This document shows, in pieces, positions 20,649-21,538 of a DNA stretch of 21,538 nucleotides. Each line of letters starts with the position of its first letter. The first letter of the stretch is position 1. This stretch comes from a virus. The translations under genes were made by a program, and so were the position numbers. Below the pieces are notes generated by a model that did no database searches, had not been told where the DNA came from, and was given only the letters and a program-made list of their open reading frames with translations. The stretch spans positions 1 through 21,538 of the IMG/VR virus record IMGVR_UViG_3300047564_004647, one strand, 5' to 3'.

Positions 20649-21158
20649 ATGAACATCTTTGTAACAAGTGAATTTCCTGCCGAGAGTGCTGTCTGCCTTC
20701 CAGACAAGCACATAGTTAAAATGCCCCTTGAGTGCTGCCAGATGCTCTCTATCGTGGCATCCAAGTGGTATCACAACTATGGACCCCTCCTCAAGGCAGA
20801 CAGCACTCCATACAGCACAGAGAAGGGTGCATTCCGCAATCATCCTTGCACCAAATGGGCAGCGGAGAGCATTCACAATGCCTATTGGTTAATCAAGCAT
20901 GGGTTGAATTTGTGTGATGAATACACTCTCCGTTATGGTAAGGTTCATTCCTGTTACAAGACTCTTGTAGATGCCTATTATTTGTTCCCTCGTGGTAAAA
21001 TTAATAAGGTAGAAAACTTCGTTCGTGCTATGCCAGATGAGTATAAACTTGACGACAGCATTGACACTTTTACTGCTTACAAGATGTATATCGCATCCAA
21101 ACCTTGGGTTGCATCTAATTATCTTCGTATGCCGCAACGCAAACCTGATTGGATTTAA
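20649..21158 (+). CDS. Conserved phage protein of unknown function (DKHxVKM / NHPC family)
   Basis: A 169-residue protein whose motifs I recognise from many phages: an MNIFV start, DKHIVKMPLECCQML (19-33), NHPCTKWAAESI (64-75) with a tryptophan-rich LIKHGLNLCDEY, and RYGKVHSCY (95-103). The conserved His, Lys, Cys and Glu residues suggest an enzyme. Database entries of this type are sometimes labelled as DNA glycosylase-related, which I cannot confirm. It lies between the clamp and clamp-loader genes, consistent with a role in DNA metabolism. A 16-base exact inverted repeat (20684-20699 and 20793-20808) lies within its coding sequence. Confidence 0.75.
   Translation: MNIFVTSEFPAESAVCLPDKHIVKMPLECCQMLSIVASKWYHNYGPLLKADSTPYSTEKGAFRNHPCTKWAAESIHNAYWLIKHGLNLCDEYTLRYGKVHSCYKTLVDAYYLFPRGKINKVENFVRAMPDEYKLDDSIDTFTAYKMYIASKPWVASNYLRMPQRKPDWI
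20684..20808 (+). repeat. 16-base exact inverted repeat within a coding region
   Basis: GAGTGCTGTCTGCCTT (20684-20699) is the exact reverse complement of 20793-20808, with 93 bases between the arms. It lies in the first third of the 169-residue gene. The mRNA could form a long stem here. An additional GAGTGCTG copy occurs at 20729-20736 inside the loop. Confidence 0.8.
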
Positions 21159-21165
21159 ATAAATT

Positions 21166-21538
21166 ATGACAAGTGAATTTCTTTTTGTGGAAAAGTACCG
21201 TCCTCAAGTAATTGATGACTGTATTCTTCCTGATGAAACTAAAAAAACCTTTAAGGAGTTTGTGGAGAAGGGTGAGATTCCAAATCTTCTTCTTGCGGGT
21301 CCTCCTGGAATTGGTAAAACTACAATCGCAAAAGCATTATGTAACGAATTGGGGGCAGATTTTTATGTCATCAACGGATCCGACGAAGGGCGTTTCCTGG
21401 ATACTGTACGGAACCAAGCAAAGAACTTTGCTTCGACCGTCTCACTTACGGGATCTTCTAAACACAAAGTCATCATCATCGATGAGGCTGATAACACAGG
21501 CAACGACGTACAACTCCTTCTACGGGCAAATATTGAGG
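21166..21538 (+). CDS. 44: Clamp loader large subunit gp44 (partial, 5' end)
   Basis: The first 124 residues of an AAA+ clamp loader ATPase. gp44 (four copies) with gp62 opens the gp45 ring and loads it on primed DNA. Visible features are the N-terminal FLFVEKYRPQVIDDCILPDE typical of clamp loaders, Walker A GPPGIGKT (45-52) and Walker B VIIIDEAD (102-109). The frame is open at the right edge. The start ATG 21166 lies seven bases after the preceding stop, and the gene is probably read from the promoter at 18921. Confidence 0.95.
   Translation, partial: MTSEFLFVEKYRPQVIDDCILPDETKKTFKEFVEKGEIPNLLLAGPPGIGKTTIAKALCNELGADFYVINGSDEGRFLDTVRNQAKNFASTVSLTGSSKHKVIIIDEADNTGNDVQLLLRANIE

Noticed and set aside
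21150-21161. TTTAAATAAATT before gene 44 as a late promoter
   Set aside because: It matches TATAAATA poorly, and gene 44 is a replication gene expected to be early or middle and already downstream of the promoter at 18921.
1-21538. tRNA genes, CRISPR arrays, insertion sequences, attachment sites
   Set aside because: No cloverleaf-like sequence with GGTTCGA-type arm, no regularly spaced repeats, and no transposase or integrase were seen. The window is almost fully coding on one strand.

Overview
The window is part of the core genome of a T4-like myovirus, most likely a cyanophage of marine Synechococcus or Prochlorococcus. Homologues of T4 genes 18, 19, 20, 67, 21, 22, 23, probably 3, then uvsY, uvsW, 55, 47, 46, 45 and 44 are recognisable, all on the + strand and tightly packed. 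The cyanobacterial host is inferred from a CobS-like AAA+ ATPase gene, a DUF3110-like protein (a cyanobacterial family) between genes 47 and 46, and the 23-3-uvsY-uvsW-55-47-46 order, which I recall from cyanomyoviruses. A related marine T4-like phage of another host cannot be excluded from sequence alone.

Layout. Positions 1-6653 are the virion block: end of the tail sheath, tail tube, portal, small core protein gp67, an unidentified 175-residue protein, prohead protease, scaffold and major capsid protein, closed by a strong UUCG-loop terminator. Positions 6718-9626 hold a probable tail completion protein, UvsY, a terminator, UvsW and an LSm-like small protein. Positions 9675-13265 start with a clear sigma-70 promoter and encode the late sigma factor gp55 and the gp47/gp46 (Mre11/Rad50-like) nuclease. 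Positions 13277-17693 are an accessory region. It has a small basic ORF, a 274-residue putative virion protein, a 719-residue protein combining an HExxH motif with a von Willebrand A domain, and a late cluster of small proteins. Two proteins in that cluster start with MKTFQEFM, closely matching the capsid-targeting peptide of T4 internal proteins. Positions 17784-18920 encode the CobS/MoxR-like ATPase. Positions 18921-21538 are an early replication block: a sigma-70 promoter, a DUF3310-like protein, the sliding clamp gp45, a small HExxH protein, two conserved small proteins and the start of clamp loader gp44.

How it fits together. Copies or near copies of the T4 late promoter TATAAATA precede the structural and putative internal-protein genes, and the window itself encodes gp55, the sigma factor that reads them, and gp45, the clamp that activates late transcription in T4. 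Replication and recombination genes instead have TATAAT-type promoters. The 719-residue VWA protein and the CobS-like ATPase, though separated by a late gene cluster, are each preceded by the same unit: a 21-base box (18 of 21 identical), a terminator hairpin, then TATAAT 50-51 bases after the box start. This suggests that the two proteins are one co-regulated ATPase/VWA machine, the most interesting candidate system in the window. The second is a late set of CTS-bearing, probably packaged proteins.
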